NCBI GenBank assembly: GCA_037446915.1
Contig: JBBIHP010000041.1
Location: 1 to 22,105 of the forward strand
Length of the DNA: 22,105 bases
Reading direction: 5' to 3'
From: DSXH01 sp037446915
GTDB taxonomy: Bacteria > Bacteroidota > Ignavibacteria > Ignavibacteriales > Melioribacteraceae
Below the pieces are notes generated by a model, which was not told the origin of the DNA, did no database searches, and worked only from the letters and a program-made list of their open reading frames with translations. The position numbers were made by a program, and so were the translations under genes. Shown one piece after another: positions 1 through 8,946 of the stretch; the first letter of the stretch is position 1; the number at the start of each line of letters is the position of its first letter.

Positions 1-1521
1 AAAAAAGTTGTGCTGATTACTGTGTTTGTGTTATTTGTATTATCGATTGGATTAGCGACTATGCTTGGTGGTGAGTTTCTACCTAAATCCGACCAGGGTT
101 TAATAAATGTTCTACTTGAATCGCCATCGGGAACACCAATAGAACAGACAAGAATCTATGCATATAAAATTGAAGACATTGTTAAGGAAGTAATAGAAAA
201 GGAAGATTTTGAATCACTTTCTATTTTTTATGGTGAAAGGGAAGGTATAGGTGCTTTTGGAACATCCCCTAGTACTTTAGAAATATTTATTAAACTTACA
301 CCGCGAAAGTTGAGGAAGCATTCGCAGTTTGAATTATCAGATAAATTACGAGCTAAATTTGATAAACTTCCCGGTGTAACATATACTTTTCAGGAAGGTG
401 GAGCATTTACAACAGAGAAAGATATAGAGGTTAAAATAATCGGTTTTGATGTTGATGGTGCGAAAGCAATTGCAAATGAATTAAAATCGAAAATGGAAAA
501 GGTAAAAGGTCTTGTGGATATTTCTCTTAACACAAAAGAAACTACACCTGAACTTCAGGTTCATCTTAATAAAGATCTTCTTAATCACTATAACCTTTCT
601 ACTATGCAGGTTGCCGGTAATATTTCTACTGCAATTCAGGGACGTGTTGCTTCGCAGTATAGAGAGAAAGGTGACGAGTATGATATCTACGTCCGCTTTG
701 CAAAGGGTTTCCGTAATAAGAAAGAATCTCTTGAACAGATTGAATTAACATTACCGACCGGAGGAAGAGTTAAGTTGAAGGATCTTGCTGTTATTAATGA
801 AGAACAGTCGAGTCCAACTATATTCAGGGAAAACCAGAGCAGGTTTGTATCGGTTGGATGCGGACTTTCGGGAATTGACTTATCGACTGCAGCTAAAGAA
901 ATCAAGAATATAATTGCTGATACTCCAATACCATCTGAATATCAGGTAATAATTGGCGGAACTGCAGAAGATCAACAGGAAGCATTTTTCTATCTGGCTC
1001 TCGCTTTTCTTGCAGCAATTATTCTTGTTTATATGATAATGGCATCGCAGTTTGAATCACTGATCGATCCTTTTATTATCATGTTTACTGTTCCATTGTC
1101 AATAATCGGAGTATTTATTTTCCTTGCAATTACAGGTACTTCATTTAGTGTTATGGCGCTTGTAGGTGTGGTTATGCTTGTAGGTATTGCTGTAAATAAT
1201 GGAATTGTGTTAGTAGATTTTATGAATCAGCAGAGGAAGAAAGGAATGAGTTTAATTGAAGCCGTTGAATTTAGTGGCAAAGCAAGGTTAAGACCTGTAT
1301 TAATGACTGCCCTAACAACAATTCTAGGAATGGTACCTCTGGCAATTGAATTAGGAGAAGGAGCAGAAACTTGGTCGCCACTGGCAAGAGCAGTAATAGG
1401 AGGATTAACAGCTACTACTGCATTAACTTTGATTGTAATTCCTATTCTGTATATCAAATTTGAACAGACAAGCGAAAGAGTGAAAAATTATTTCAGGGAA
1501 AGAAAGAATAGAAAAAAATAA
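1..1521 (+). CDS. RND-family efflux transporter, C-terminal half (5' end outside window)
   Basis: The frame is open from base 1, so the N-terminal half lies upstream. RND pumps are about 1000-1050 residues; 506 are seen here. The fragment starts in the TM7 segment, runs through the second periplasmic (porter/docking) domain (GGEFLPKSDQG, then a long soluble stretch), and ends in a membrane block equivalent to TM8-TM12, including GGTAEDQQEAF, MASQFESLIDPFIIMFTVPL, AVNNGIVLVDF and ARLRPVLMTALTTILGMVPL, all characteristic of the HAE/CusA-type RND superfamily. The protein would sit in the inner membrane and use the proton gradient to export drugs, metals or lipophilic compounds with a periplasmic adaptor and an outer-membrane channel. 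The substrate cannot be read from this half. The gene ends at a hairpin terminator and faces a convergent gene. Confidence 0.93.
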   Translation, partial: KKVVLITVFVLFVLSIGLATMLGGEFLPKSDQGLINVLLESPSGTPIEQTRIYAYKIEDIVKEVIEKEDFESLSIFYGEREGIGAFGTSPSTLEIFIKLTPRKLRKHSQFELSDKLRAKFDKLPGVTYTFQEGGAFTTEKDIEVKIIGFDVDGAKAIANELKSKMEKVKGLVDISLNTKETTPELQVHLNKDLLNHYNLSTMQVAGNISTAIQGRVASQYREKGDEYDIYVRFAKGFRNKKESLEQIELTLPTGGRVKLKDLAVINEEQSSPTIFRENQSRFVSVGCGLSGIDLSTAAKEIKNIIADTPIPSEYQVIIGGTAEDQQEAFFYLALAFLAAIILVYMIMASQFESLIDPFIIMFTVPLSIIGVFIFLAITGTSFSVMALVGVVMLVGIAVNNGIVLVDFMNQQRKKGMSLIEAVEFSGKARLRPVLMTALTTILGMVPLAIELGEGAETWSPLARAVIGGLTATTALTLIVIPILYIKFEQTSERVKNYFRERKNRKK

Positions 1522-1542
1522 TTGACGTGTAAACTTTCATTT

Positions 1543-1577
1543 AAACCTGGTGTTTAATTTAAACGCCGGGTTTTTTT
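1543..1577 (+). terminator. Rho-independent terminator after the RND pump gene
   Basis: A 13-bp stem (1543-1555 with 1561-1573, two G-U wobbles, 5-base loop) is followed by a T run to 1577. It lies 21 bases after the RND stop codon and overlaps the stop codon of the convergent gene on the minus strand, so it may stop transcription from both sides. The T tract favours the plus strand. Confidence 0.8.
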
Positions 1578-3555
1578 ATGATTTTAAATTCTTTTTAGTC
1601 CATTCTTCCAGTCCACCGCACACTATCAATTCCTGTGCAGCAATTCCTATCGGGTCAATTGAATAGATTTTTGTCTGAGTAGTAATTGTAGAATTAGAAA
1701 AATCGACTGTTGCTTGCACTCCTGTTCTTACAGTTAATTTATCATTTCCAAATTTTGATTTTAGGTCAATTACAAGTTGGGGAGATTCAATAGTAAGAAA
1801 ACCATTGTTAAGTGCATTCCTTTTGTAAGTCTCATTAAATGATCCAGCAATTAAAATTTGTATTCCGCAATACTTCAAAGCAGTTGCTGCTTGTTCGCGA
1901 GAACTACCGATGCCGAAATTAAATCCTCCAACAAGTATATCACCTTTGCGGATAATCTTACTGAATTCAGGATCGTAATTCTCCATAACAATTTCTGCTT
2001 GCCGCTCCGGTGTAATATCATCCTGGTATGTGTACTTGCCCGAGTAAATTCCATCGGTATTCAAATTATCCTGGTGGCAGAATACAATTTCGCCGCTGAT
2101 TGATTCCGGGAAATTATCAATTATTTTAACAGATGCATTCTTAGTATTCACACCAGTATTGGTTTTTAATTCACATGAAATTTCTTTTTGTAGAAAGTTT
2201 TCAGGCGAAGTAATAAAGCCATTAAGAGCAGAAACAGCAACAATTGCCGGAGAAGCAAGGTAAGCATCGGCTTTAGGAGAACCCATTCTTCCTTTAAAAT
2301 TTCTGTTAGTAGCGGAAATACCAACCTCACCATCTTCAAGTAATCCCATTCCCATTCCAATGCATGGACCGCATCCGGGTGGAAGGGGAATTGCACCGGC
2401 ATTCAACAATATTTGCCAGTCACCCCGCTTTTCACTTTCTAACTGAACTTCGCTTGATGCGGCTGAAAAATAAAACTCTACTCCTTCTGCTACTTTTTTA
2501 CTACGTAATACTTCAGCTGCATGGGAGAGATCATCAACTCTTGAATTAACACACGAAACTAAATATGCTTTGTTAATTTTTATTTTTTTCTTCTGAATTA
2601 AACTTACAGGAGAAATTGTTTTTACTGAATTCGGACCGGATATATGCGGCTCAATTGAAGATAAATCAATTGTAAGTTCCTTCGAATAAAATGCATCACT
2701 ATCTGCTTGAAGAAATGAAATATCTTTTTCCAGCTTATCTATTCTTGTTGAATTTAATCTCGGGTGTTTACCGTTTCCGTCACTATCAGAAGGAACACCT
2801 TCAAGTCCTCTCTGAATAATAAATTCAGCACGTTCTCTTAACCACTCAATCGTAACATTATCAATGGGAAATAGTCCGGTTAATGCACCCCATTCTGTAG
2901 TCATGTTTGCAATAGTCAAACGCTGATCAATACTAAGTTGTTTAATTCCATCACCCGTAAATTCTAATGCGTGATTAAGAACTTCATCGTTGTTGAAAAA
3001 TCCAGCTAATACAATAATTACGTCTTTACCTGTAACACCATTATTGAGCTTCCCTTTTAATTCCACCTTTGCAACGGAAGGAATTTGCCACCATGTTCTT
3101 CCGGTAGCCCAGATTGCAGCAGCATCGGTTCTAACGATTGGTGTTCCTAAACATCCTAATCCACCATACATATTTGAATGACTATCCGATGCAACGACCA
3201 ATGTTCCGGGCCAGGCATATCCTTCTTCGCACATAATCTGATGACCGATTCCACGCCCGGCGGGATAAAAATCCGCACCCATCAACCCGGCAAATTCTTC
3301 AATCCGTTTATACTTTAAAAGATTTTTTTCTTCTCTGTTCTGTATATCATGATCAAGTGTTATAACAACTTGTCGTGGATTAAAAAGCTTTGCTGCACCA
3401 ATGCTTCTGAATTTAGGAATTACTGCGCCGGTATTGTCATGTGTCATTACATAAGCAGGTTTAATCGAAATATAATCACCTGAACGAATAGTATGACCTT
3501 CATCCAAACCGAAGGCAAATTTTTGTGCAATCTTTTCTGTTAATGTCTGACCCAT
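1576..3555 (-). CDS. Homoaconitase-like / aconitase-family hydro-lyase (fused large and small subunits)
   Basis: A 659-residue aconitase-superfamily dehydratase carrying the catalytic [4Fe-4S] domains and the swivel domain in one chain. The cluster ligands are Cys335 (VSCVNSRVDDL), Cys395 and Cys398 (GCGPCIGMG). The SDSHSN motif is at 123-128, and the swivel motif GGFNFGIGSSREQAA at 543-557 contains the substrate-binding Ser-Ser-Arg. Length and wording (GTPIVRTDAAAIWATG at 137-152, NNDEVLNHALEFTGD, TIANMTTEWGALTGLFP) resemble, from memory, fungal mitochondrial homoaconitase Lys4 more than the ~750-900 residue TCA aconitases or split LeuC/LeuD. The reaction would be homocitrate or cis-homoaconitate to homoisocitrate, or the citrate equivalent. 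It is last in a run with a dehydrogenase, CstA and a degenerate HD protein, 19 bp after the latter. Family is certain; substrate is not. Confidence 0.9.
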   Translation of the reverse strand: MGQTLTEKIAQKFAFGLDEGHTIRSGDYISIKPAYVMTHDNTGAVIPKFRSIGAAKLFNPRQVVITLDHDIQNREEKNLLKYKRIEEFAGLMGADFYPAGRGIGHQIMCEEGYAWPGTLVVASDSHSNMYGGLGCLGTPIVRTDAAAIWATGRTWWQIPSVAKVELKGKLNNGVTGKDVIIVLAGFFNNDEVLNHALEFTGDGIKQLSIDQRLTIANMTTEWGALTGLFPIDNVTIEWLRERAEFIIQRGLEGVPSDSDGNGKHPRLNSTRIDKLEKDISFLQADSDAFYSKELTIDLSSIEPHISGPNSVKTISPVSLIQKKKIKINKAYLVSCVNSRVDDLSHAAEVLRSKKVAEGVEFYFSAASSEVQLESEKRGDWQILLNAGAIPLPPGCGPCIGMGMGLLEDGEVGISATNRNFKGRMGSPKADAYLASPAIVAVSALNGFITSPENFLQKEISCELKTNTGVNTKNASVKIIDNFPESISGEIVFCHQDNLNTDGIYSGKYTYQDDITPERQAEIVMENYDPEFSKIIRKGDILVGGFNFGIGSSREQAATALKYCGIQILIAGSFNETYKRNALNNGFLTIESPQLVIDLKSKFGNDKLTVRTGVQATVDFSNSTITTQTKIYSIDPIGIAAQELIVCGGLEEWTKKNLKS

Positions 3556-3574
3556 TTAATTATCGGATTCCAAT

Positions 3575-4120
3575 TTAGCTATGAGAATTTTTCAAAATTT
3601 CATACGAGAGTGTATATGCATGATTAATAATTGTAAGTTCGGCTGAATTGTATGAAGTATTGTTAAGCGAATTTTGATTAGCGATAATGTGAAGAACCTC
3701 AAGCGGTAAATCGAATCTTTCTGCAATTGCAACACCGCTAAAATTCTGTTTCAATAATTTCCCTTTACTGCTTAAAGTCAATTTACCATTTACCAAATCA
3801 AATTCTGTTAGTTTACCTACATTAAAGAGAATAGCACCGGCAATAATATAATCCATATTTACTTTTAGTAATTCACCTAAACTATCTTTCAACCTGTTTG
3901 CAATTTCGGTAGCAATGCGGAGTGAAGTTCTACAATAATGAATAAAAGAGATATTGCAATTTTCTATTTCAATGGTAAAAGGAATTCTTTCAAGGTCATC
4001 TGCCGTAAATACAGAGTTCTTAATTGCATAAGCCCAGGCATTAAGTGTTTTATCACGCAAGGATTCGTCTTTAATCCAGATTAATTCCGGCCATAACTTT
4101 TTAACATCGTCAAGCAGCAT
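3575..4120 (-). CDS. Degenerate HD-domain protein
   Basis: A 181-residue soluble protein with the helical layout of an HD-domain phosphohydrolase. His61 (HYCRTSLRIA) matches the first metal ligand. However, the signature segment, normally xxHDxGK, reads ILFNVGK (97-103), so the defining His-Asp is Phe99-Asn100. Later His ligands are also poorly placed (LHIIANQN at 143-150, INHAYTLSYE at 165-174). It is therefore likely catalytically dead and may bind a nucleotide or partner as a regulator. It sits 11 bp after cstA and 19 bp before the homoaconitase-like gene, all on one strand, so translation is probably coupled. Function is unknown; a role tied to the flanking dehydratase is inferred from position only. 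Confidence 0.75.
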   Translation of the reverse strand: MLLDDVKKLWPELIWIKDESLRDKTLNAWAYAIKNSVFTADDLERIPFTIEIENCNISFIHYCRTSLRIATEIANRLKDSLGELLKVNMDYIIAGAILFNVGKLTEFDLVNGKLTLSSKGKLLKQNFSGVAIAERFDLPLEVLHIIANQNSLNNTSYNSAELTIINHAYTLSYEILKNSHS

Positions 4121-4131
4121 AATTACCTCAA

Positions 4132-5766
4132 TTACTTTGCAAGTTCAACTTCCTTTCCGTTTTGTCTTAATACTCTGTATGCCTGATAAACAAGAATCAA
4201 TGCTAATACAAAGAGGAGAACAGAAATTACCGAAAGGATATAATTATTATTAACTATGTTGGTATAAAAAAGAGTTACAAGAGCTGTCAATGTAACTGCA
4301 AACATAAAAATCATAGGAATTAATGTGAATGAGAAATTTAGTTTTAAGCTTGAAATCCATACAGTAATTGCAAGTAAAGCAATTGCAGCGAGGAGCTGAT
4401 TTGCACTTCCGAATACCGGCCAGATAGACATTGTCTGTCCGCTGAATGTTAACGCTGCTCCGAATGCAACGGTAATAGCAGTGGCAACAAACCGGTTTTT
4501 AACAAGAATATTTTGTTCCTTCTTTTCACGGACTTCAAAAAATTCCTGAAATGAAAAACGCGCCAGACGTGTTGCTGTATCGAGTGTTGTTAAGGCAAAA
4601 GCAGAAACAGCTAATGCTGCAAAATTTGTTGCTACCTGTGTTGGTACATTTAACAAAGGAATATTATGAATAAAATTTGCTACACCGGTTGAAAATGCAG
4701 TAACAGCACCTTTTGTTTCGAGAAGCTCAAGAAAATGTTGTTGATCTAAAGATGCAACTGATAGAAGTGCAAGTACGGCAAGAATGCCCTCGACCAACAT
4801 ACTTCCATAGCCGACAACTCTTGCATCAGATTCTTTATCAAGTTGTTTAGAAGTTGTTCCACTTCCTACAATTGAATGAAATCCGCTTATGGCTCCGCAA
4901 GCAACTGTAACAAAAAGTGCCGGGAATAAATACCCGATTTTATCGATAGAGAAATTTGTAACTGGTGCAAGATGAATTTCTGGAAAAGTAAAAAATAATC
5001 CGACAATTCCGCCAATCATCAATGAATAAAGGAAATATGAATTAAGATAATCTCTTGGCTGAAGTAAAATCCATACAGGTGTTACAGATGCAACAAATAT
5101 GTATCCAATTAAAATGTAAATCCAAATCTGACTGCTTAATTGCAGCGGAAACAAATTACCTAAGTAAATACATAAAAATAATAATACTACACCAATTATT
5201 GATGATAGCCAGAGCGAGAATTTGTATTTATAAACTGTTAACCCAAAAGCTACTGCAAGTAATATGAAAAGGAGAGACGAAGTTCCTGAACTTGGAATAC
5301 TGGCAAATGTATTTGCGACAATTAGCATAAACACTGCAATAACAAGAATAAGTGTTGCCCATGCGAACAATAGAAAAAGTTTTTTACCATTATGACCGAT
5401 GTAAGTATCAATAATTTGACCGATTGATTTCCCTTTATGCCGGACAGACGCCACTATTGAAGTATAGTCGTGAACACCGCCAATAAAAGTTGCACCTAAT
5501 AAGATCCAGACATAAACCGGAATCCATCCGAAACTTGCTGCTATAATCGGTCCTACAATTGGTCCGGCACCGGCAATTGATGCAAAATGATGCCCTACAA
5601 GAACAGGAGTTTTAGCGGGACAGTAATCAACACCATCATACATTGTATGCGACGGAGTTTCTTTGGAATTGGAGACATTTAATTTACGGGTTATATAACC
5701 ACCGTAATATTTATATGAGAACGAGAAGACTACCATTGCAAACAGTATAATTACTATTCCACTCAT
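4132..5766 (-). CDS. cstA: Carbon starvation protein A family transporter
   Basis: A 544-residue, strongly hydrophobic membrane protein with many transmembrane helices. CstA signatures are clear: GHHFASIAGAGPIVGPIIAA (58-77), GGVHDYTSIVASVRHKGKSI (96-115), GAISGFHSIVGSGTTSKQLD, FALTTLDTATRLARFSFQEF and FGSANQLLAAIALL. Members import peptides and, in enterobacteria, pyruvate. E. coli CstA is about 700 residues; this shorter form lacks much of the C-terminal region, as do many CstA homologues outside enterobacteria. It is second in a four-gene minus-strand run, 49 bp after the dehydrogenase gene and 11 bp before the HD-like gene, suggesting its substrate feeds or drains the same pathway. The substrate here is not known. 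Confidence 0.93.
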   Translation of the reverse strand: MSGIVIILFAMVVFSFSYKYYGGYITRKLNVSNSKETPSHTMYDGVDYCPAKTPVLVGHHFASIAGAGPIVGPIIAASFGWIPVYVWILLGATFIGGVHDYTSIVASVRHKGKSIGQIIDTYIGHNGKKLFLLFAWATLILVIAVFMLIVANTFASIPSSGTSSLLFILLAVAFGLTVYKYKFSLWLSSIIGVVLLFLCIYLGNLFPLQLSSQIWIYILIGYIFVASVTPVWILLQPRDYLNSYFLYSLMIGGIVGLFFTFPEIHLAPVTNFSIDKIGYLFPALFVTVACGAISGFHSIVGSGTTSKQLDKESDARVVGYGSMLVEGILAVLALLSVASLDQQHFLELLETKGAVTAFSTGVANFIHNIPLLNVPTQVATNFAALAVSAFALTTLDTATRLARFSFQEFFEVREKKEQNILVKNRFVATAITVAFGAALTFSGQTMSIWPVFGSANQLLAAIALLAITVWISSLKLNFSFTLIPMIFMFAVTLTALVTLFYTNIVNNNYILSVISVLLFVLALILVYQAYRVLRQNGKEVELAK

Positions 5767-5815
5767 TTTTAATCCTCTCTAACTAATATTTATTTATCAA
5801 ATTATTTTATGCTTG

Positions 5816-6997
5816 CTATTTCAATTTAGCAATAACAGCATTGGTTAATTGTTGAGTAGTAACAGCGCCATTTTCAAAAACACCGGGACCACCTTTCAAC
5901 CTCAGCATATCATAAGTCCGGAATTTCCCTTCAGCAATTACATCTGCAATAGCATTTCTAATCTTACCGGCAATTTTATTTTCACCGATATGTTCAAGCA
6001 TCATAACGGCACTCATAAACATTGCTATAGGATTTACAATGGAAGGATTTAGTTTCTCATATTTCGGAGCGCTTCCATGTGTCGGTTCGAACACGGCGTA
6101 TTCATCACCAAGGTTAGCGCTGCATGCAAATCCTAATCCGCCGATTAATCCAGCGAACCCATCGCTTATTATATCACCGAACATATTTTCTGCAACAATA
6201 ACTCCGTAGTCTTCCGGGTTTTTTGTAAGCCACATCATTTGAGCATCAATATTTGTATCCCACAAATCAATACCGGGATATTCTTTTGAAATTTGTTTTG
6301 CAATTTTAAGCATCATACCGGATGTCTCTCGCAATACATTCGGCTTTTCACATAGAGTTACGTTTTTATAACCAAACTTTTTTGCATACTCAAATGCAGC
6401 CCTTATAATTCTTTCACTTGCATTCTTAGTAACGATGCGTGTAGATATAGCCATCTCTTCACTTGGAATATTCTTGAAAGCATCCATTTTAGGATTTGTT
6501 TCAAGAGCATCCCTCACATTTTTTGGTGGATTGGTCCATTCAACACCAGAATATAATCCTTCTGTATTCTGACGAAAAATAACTGTGTTAATAACCGGTT
6601 CTTCAAATCCACCATCACTACTTTTTCTAATAAAATTGAGCGGATTACCTTTAAAAGTAATACAAGGTCTTATGCAAATATCGAGATTAAATCTTTGGCG
6701 AAGCGCTACAATTGGAGAGAAGTAAACAAATCCTTTTCCTTTTAATGATGGATCAAGTTCTTTTTCTGCATCGTCTTTCGGTTTACTTGTAATAGCACCG
6801 AATAGTGCAATCTTATGTTGCTCAATTAATTTTATTGTTCTATCGGGTAACGGATTACCTTCGCTGCACCAGAAATCCCAACCGATATCACCCCAAACAT
6901 AATTTGCCTTAAATCCAGCAGCATCTAATAATCTAATCGATTCGGGTAAAACTACTTTACCAATTCCATCTCCGGGAAGTGCAACAACTGTTCTCAT
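5816..6997 (-). CDS. NADP-type isocitrate/homoisocitrate dehydrogenase family enzyme
   Basis: A 393-residue beta-decarboxylating dehydrogenase. Visible catalytic residues, by analogy with E. coli Icd, are Arg100 and Arg110, Tyr149 (FRQNTEGLYSG), Lys218 (CEKPN), Asp251, and Asp275/Asp279 (NMFGDIISDG). Cofactor residues read HGSAPKY (307-313) and TYDMLRL (361-367), which keep the Lys, Tyr, Tyr and Arg that set NADP preference in E. coli Icd. The substrate loop is odd: SPIVALR (94-100) keeps the Ser but replaces the Asn of the isocitrate site with Ile, as I recall for fungal homoisocitrate dehydrogenase Lys12. The product is therefore 2-oxoglutarate or 2-oxoadipate. The start has an AGGA site 6 bases upstream. 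It is first in the run with cstA, the HD-like gene and the homoaconitase-like gene. Confidence 0.88.
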   Translation of the reverse strand: MRTVVALPGDGIGKVVLPESIRLLDAAGFKANYVWGDIGWDFWCSEGNPLPDRTIKLIEQHKIALFGAITSKPKDDAEKELDPSLKGKGFVYFSPIVALRQRFNLDICIRPCITFKGNPLNFIRKSSDGGFEEPVINTVIFRQNTEGLYSGVEWTNPPKNVRDALETNPKMDAFKNIPSEEMAISTRIVTKNASERIIRAAFEYAKKFGYKNVTLCEKPNVLRETSGMMLKIAKQISKEYPGIDLWDTNIDAQMMWLTKNPEDYGVIVAENMFGDIISDGFAGLIGGLGFACSANLGDEYAVFEPTHGSAPKYEKLNPSIVNPIAMFMSAVMMLEHIGENKIAGKIRNAIADVIAEGKFRTYDMLRLKGGPGVFENGAVTTQQLTNAVIAKLK

Positions 6998-7087
6998 TAT
7001 GATTCCTAAAAAAGTTTAATTACAGATACGAACATAGAGAGTATGATTTTATTAGGCAAGGAGTAAGTCAATTCTTGCTAAAGACTT

Positions 7088-8935
7088 TTAAAAGTTGAAA
7101 TCTATTTGAAAATTTATCCGGTTATCAACATTTCCGGGAATTTCAGAATCTCCGCTGCCGAGAGTTCTTTCGTTAGGTTTATAGAGCTCGGAGTATTTCA
7201 AGGAAATGTTCAAACCAAATTTAGTTGTGTATCTGGCCATAAAATACCATCGTAATCCTTCTCCATAAAGTGCCGGGTTGGACATAACTCCTATAACATC
7301 ATTTTCAAATTGGTAAATACGGGAATTATAAGAATCGGTTGTAAAAAATATAAACCGTGCCCAAATATTAAGATTTGTTATCGGTGCATATCTAATATCC
7401 TGAAGAATGAGATTTCCGCTTTCTTTTGGTAGGGTTGGAGTTGAGGTTAAATAAACATATTCAATACGCGAACGTAACTGAAGGTTTTTGGCAGCTTTGT
7501 AACTTAATTCGGCTCTGTAGTTTTGCTGACTCCTTTTTTCGAGACCTCTTGAATCAGTAAATGACTGGACAAAATCTTTGGTTTCATTTTTATATTTAAG
7601 CCGCAATTCAGTATTGGTAAAAATCTTAACCGTGTAATAAATTAAAAAATCATTTCCAGATGAAGAAAAATTATATGTGCTGCTTGCAATAGGGAACTTG
7701 AATTGATCGAAATATATATTGAATACTCCGTAATCGGTCCGGAATCTTATTCCGGAATAAAACCCGACTTCATTCTGTGCAGTTCCTCTTTCGCCAAAAC
7801 TGCTTGCGTGCAGGTTAATAAAATTACGTGGAAAGTTTCTTAGTGAGAAAACCAATGATAAATTCTTGTCGATTATTAAGTTGGCTGTATGTATTGAAGC
7901 AATCGAAGTCATGTTATATGAAATTTCTCCGCTTAAGAATAACCGTTCAAAAAAAGTTGAATATGAAGCAGATAGAAAATCGAAATTATTGCCGGATCTT
8001 TTTAGCTGGTCCGTTAGTGCAAAATCATTGCTGTAAGTTGAACGGTAATAAAGTAAACCTAATTTCAAATCGGTATTGAAATTGAAGTCGATTGCAGTTC
8101 CAAAAACTTTTTCGCTTACACGGTTTTCTTTTTTGATTTCTGATTGTGTCCGGTGGAATCCGTCAATTGTTAATGATGTAATTTGATTACTAATTGAATC
8201 AACTGAAGCATCTTTTTTGTTATAAGAAAAGAATGGTGAAATTGTAATCAGGTCAAAATTAAGTTTAAGTGCAACTCCTCTAAAAAATTGATTTTCATCA
8301 GCACTGGTATAAGGAATTGAATTACTGCTTCCTTTAGAAATTATATTTACAGCGTCTGTCCCTTTCGAAAATGAATAAGGACTCCATAAAGCAAGCCCCT
8401 GTCCGAACTCAAATATGTAATCTCCAAGTATTATCGTCTTGAAAATTGATAAGTCGTTTATCCTCAAATGAAATGAAGTAAAATCGGTTAACGATTTTTC
8501 TCCGGCATCCTTTTCAATTAATACACCGGCATAAATCTTATTTGCGCTATTTATTTTCAATCGGTTGTAGAATTTTTGACGTGTGCCCAGATATTTGCCG
8601 TTTGTAAATCCATTACGGACTTGTAAATCGTTTTGTACCCGGAACCTGTAATTAAATTTAATATCTCTGAATTGTTCGGAGAACGCTTCGAATATTGATA
8701 TCTCTTTCTCATCACCAAGTTTAAGGAAAGGTAATATTCTATTTATTTCTTCCTGGCTAACTCCTTCTATGTTGAGCAAATCCTCGGGTTTATAAATCCC
8801 NNNNNNNNNNNNNNNNNNNNNNNNNNNNNNNNNNNNNNNNNNNNNNNNNNNNNNNNNNNNNNNNNNNNNNNNNNNNNNNNNNNNNNNNNNNNNNNNNNNN
8901 AAAATAAAAAATATTATAAGGAAAGCATACTTCAT
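7088..8935 (-). CDS. Helix-hairpin-helix plus outer-membrane beta-barrel protein (interrupted by assembly gap)
   Basis: The gene starts with a signal-peptide-like MKYAFLIIFFI and then enters the 100-N gap, so length and frame across it are unknown. After the gap comes a helix-hairpin-helix motif (KPEDLLNIEGVSQEEINRIL), similar to ComEA-type repeats. About 500 residues of alternating aromatic and polar beta-strands follow, with an outer-membrane-barrel ending (NVDNRINFQIDFNF, terminal Phe). This HhH-plus-barrel arrangement occurs in Bacteroidota, where it is often mislabelled as a ComEA DNA-binding protein. The signal peptide and barrel argue against cytoplasmic DNA binding; the HhH may be a periplasmic protein-interaction module. 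It lies 11 bp after the PorV-like gene and probably shares its transcript. Confidence 0.75.
   Translation of the reverse strand: MKYAFLIIFFIXXXXXXXXXXXXXXXXXXXXXXXXXXXXXXXXXXGIYKPEDLLNIEGVSQEEINRILPFLKLGDEKEISIFEAFSEQFRDIKFNYRFRVQNDLQVRNGFTNGKYLGTRQKFYNRLKINSANKIYAGVLIEKDAGEKSLTDFTSFHLRINDLSIFKTIILGDYIFEFGQGLALWSPYSFSKGTDAVNIISKGSSNSIPYTSADENQFFRGVALKLNFDLITISPFFSYNKKDASVDSISNQITSLTIDGFHRTQSEIKKENRVSEKVFGTAIDFNFNTDLKLGLLYYRSTYSNDFALTDQLKRSGNNFDFLSASYSTFFERLFLSGEISYNMTSIASIHTANLIIDKNLSLVFSLRNFPRNFINLHASSFGERGTAQNEVGFYSGIRFRTDYGVFNIYFDQFKFPIASSTYNFSSSGNDFLIYYTVKIFTNTELRLKYKNETKDFVQSFTDSRGLEKRSQQNYRAELSYKAAKNLQLRSRIEYVYLTSTPTLPKESGNLILQDIRYAPITNLNIWARFIFFTTDSYNSRIYQFENDVIGVMSNPALYGEGLRWYFMARYTTKFGLNISLKYSELYKPNERTLGSGDSEIPGNVDNRINFQIDFNF
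8801..8900. other. Assembly gap (100 N)
   Basis: Exactly 100 undetermined bases, the usual placeholder for a scaffold join of unknown size. It falls in the 5' part of the HhH/barrel gene, so that protein's N-terminal region, probably including more HhH repeats, is missing. The two contigs may be separated by more or less than 100 bp. Confidence 0.98.
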
Positions 8936-8946
8936 GAAAAAGTAAT

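Noticed and set aside
7088..8935. A continuous 615-residue frame through the N gap
   Set aside because: 100 N is a placeholder, so the frame agreement across it carries no information about true length or continuity.
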